NCBI GenBank assembly: GCA_002499945.1
Contig: DKYP01000113.1
Location: 1 to 13,635 of the forward strand
DNA: 13,635 nucleotides
Reading direction: 5' to 3'
From: Lachnoclostridium sp. UBA7097
GTDB lineage: Bacteria > Bacillota > Clostridia > Lachnospirales > Lachnospiraceae
Below are positions 12,469 through 13,635 of the stretch, piece after piece. Made by a program: the position numbers and the translations under genes. Under the pieces are notes generated by a model. That model searched no databases. It was not told where the DNA came from and saw only the letters and a program-made list of their open reading frames with translations. Each line of letters starts with the position of its first letter. The first letter of the stretch is position 1.

Positions 12469-13494
12469 ATGTCAGAAGCTAGGATTTTTTACCAGGAGGA
12501 TTGTAATTTATCATTATTAGAAGGCAAGACCATTGCCATTATAGGTTATGGGAGCCAGGGACATGCACATGCATTAAACTTAAAGGATTCAGGCTGCCAT
12601 GTAATTATTGGGCTTTATGAAGGCTCAAAATCATGGGCAAAGGCTGAAAGCCAGGGTTTTGAAGTTTATACAGCAGCAGAAGCAGCAAAGAAGGCAGATA
12701 TCATTATGATACTTATTAATGATGAAAAGCAGGCTGCAATGTATAACAAGGATATTGCACCAAACCTTGAAGCAGGAAATATGTTAATGTTTGCGCATGG
12801 CTTTGCAATCCACTTTAACCAGATTATCCCTCCAAAGGATGTTGATGTTACAATGATTGCACCTAAAGGGCCAGGGCATACAGTACGTTCAGAATACCAG
12901 GCTGGCAAAGGTGTTCCTTGCCTTGTTGCTGTACAGCAGGATGCTACAGGCAAAGCCCAGGAAATGGCACTTGCTTACGCTTTAGGTATCGGTGGTGCAA
13001 GGGCAGGCGTACTTGAGACAACATTCCGTACAGAAACAGAAACAGACCTTTTCGGTGAACAGGCAGTGCTTTGTGGCGGTGTATGTGCACTTATGCAGGC
13101 TGGTTTTGAAACACTCTGTGAAGCAGGATATGACCCAAGGAATGCTTATTTTGAGTGTATCCATGAGATGAAACTTATTGTTGACCTTATTTACCAGTCA
13201 GGGTTTGCAGGCATGAGGTATTCAATTTCCAATACAGCTGAATATGGCGATTATGTAACAGGTCCAAAGATTATTACAGAAGAAACTAAAAAGACTATGA
13301 AGAAAATCCTTTCTGATATCCAGGATGGTACATTTGCTAAAGACTTCTTATTAGATATGTCAGCAGCAGGAGGACAGGCACACTTTAAGGCATTAAGGAA
13401 GATTGCTTCAGAGCATCCTTCAGAGAAGGTTGGCGAGGAAGTACGCAAGCTTTACAGCTGGAATAATGAGGATGATAAACTTATTAATAATTAA
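12469..13494 (+). CDS. ilvC: Ketol-acid reductoisomerase (class I)
   Basis: A 341-residue class I enzyme that isomerises and reduces acetolactate or acetohydroxybutyrate with NAD(P)H and magnesium. GYGSQGH (26-32) is the Rossmann nucleotide loop. The cofactor-selecting loop reads GLYEGSKSW (48-56), with Y50 and E51 where NADPH enzymes usually have Arg and a neutral or basic residue. Expected catalytic and metal-binding positions are present: H110, K133, D193, E197, E229, E233 and S254. Length is normal for class I. ATG 12469 is chosen because GGAGG (12456-12460) lies 8 nt upstream; the longer frame from TTG 12442 lacks a ribosome site and would cover this one. It is co-transcribed with ilvN, whose product feeds it, and followed by a terminator at 13522. 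Confidence 0.97.
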   Translation: MSEARIFYQEDCNLSLLEGKTIAIIGYGSQGHAHALNLKDSGCHVIIGLYEGSKSWAKAESQGFEVYTAAEAAKKADIIMILINDEKQAAMYNKDIAPNLEAGNMLMFAHGFAIHFNQIIPPKDVDVTMIAPKGPGHTVRSEYQAGKGVPCLVAVQQDATGKAQEMALAYALGIGGARAGVLETTFRTETETDLFGEQAVLCGGVCALMQAGFETLCEAGYDPRNAYFECIHEMKLIVDLIYQSGFAGMRYSISNTAEYGDYVTGPKIITEETKKTMKKILSDIQDGTFAKDFLLDMSAAGGQAHFKALRKIASEHPSEKVGEEVRKLYSWNNEDDKLINN

Positions 13495-13521
13495 TGTACC
13501 TGTTGTGAATAAATAATATGT

Positions 13522-13553
13522 AAGGCGGGCATACCATATATGTCCGTCTTTTA
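13522..13553 (+). terminator. Intrinsic terminator after ilvC
   Basis: AAGGCGGGCATA (13522-13533) pairs along all 12 positions with TATGTCCGTCTT (13539-13550), counting two G-T wobbles, around the loop CCATA. A short T tail follows. It ends the ilvN-ilvC unit 28 nt after the ilvC stop. Confidence 0.85.
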
Positions 13554-13557
13554 GTTT

Positions 13558-13635
13558 AAACAATTGTTTTGTATTGTTCTAAACAATCGTTTTGTATTGT
13601 TTTAAACAATTGTTTTGTATTGTTTTAAACAATCG
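13558..13635. repeat. 23-bp palindromic tandem repeat array, open at the window edge
   Basis: Units begin at 13558, 13581, 13604 and 13627; the last is cut off after 9 nt. Each starts AAACAAT, then T or C, then GTTTTGTATTGTT, and ends CT or TT. The eighth base alternates T, C, T, C, giving a 46-bp higher-order period. AACAAT and ATTGTT form an inverted repeat within each unit, and unit junctions give ATTGTTT-T-AAACAAT. No spacers separate the units, so it is not a CRISPR array. It could be an operator array, an iteron-like set or a minisatellite. Confidence 0.9.

Noticed and set aside
13558..13635. CRISPR array
   Set aside because: The 23-bp units are directly adjacent with no unique spacers.

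Overview
The window looks like chromosomal DNA from a low-GC Firmicute, most likely a Clostridia/Lachnospiraceae-type gut or rumen anaerobe. I infer this from AT-rich spacers, strong GGAGG ribosome sites, GTG and TTG starts, sigma-A type promoters, a split transketolase, a DUF815 ATPase and the protein sequences themselves. I ran no database search. All long genes are on the + strand.

Layout. (1) 117-1058: C-terminal subunit of a split transketolase. It ends in a terminator that also serves a short Cys-rich reading frame on the - strand (1139-1285). (2) 1413-5685: a self-contained glycosylation unit with its own promoter, a structured leader, a cytoplasmic GT2 glycosyltransferase (1555-2274), two tandemly duplicated GT-C type membrane glycosyltransferases (2292-3893, 3956-5569) and a terminator. 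The GT2 gene carries a run of nine G; loss or gain of one G would stop translation almost at once, so the unit may be phase-variable. (3) 5719-8960: aroA behind a near-consensus promoter, then argS. (4) 8961-9164: two tandem 102-bp units that fold into long hairpins and differ mostly by paired, compensating changes. They sit between argS and a DUF815 AAA+ ATPase (9195-10502), which is followed by an exported transglutaminase-like protein (10535-11758). (5) 11755-13552: ilvN and ilvC, with a strong promoter that overlaps the preceding stop codon, a 15-nt palindrome over the -10/start region, and a terminator. (6) 13558-13635: a 23-bp tandem repeat array cut by the window edge.

How the genes may work together. 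The GT2 enzyme probably charges a polyprenyl phosphate with a sugar, and the two GT-C paralogues probably use such lipid-linked sugars outside the membrane to decorate a surface polymer or protein. ilvN and ilvC serve branched-chain amino acid synthesis; no ilvB is present here. aroA serves aromatic amino acid synthesis, argS translation, and the transketolase subunit the pentose phosphate pathway. The housekeeping enzymes are ordinary. The signals most worth following are the covarying 102-bp repeats, the G9 switch in the GT2 gene, the mosaic GT-C duplication, the ilvN palindrome and the terminal 23-bp array.
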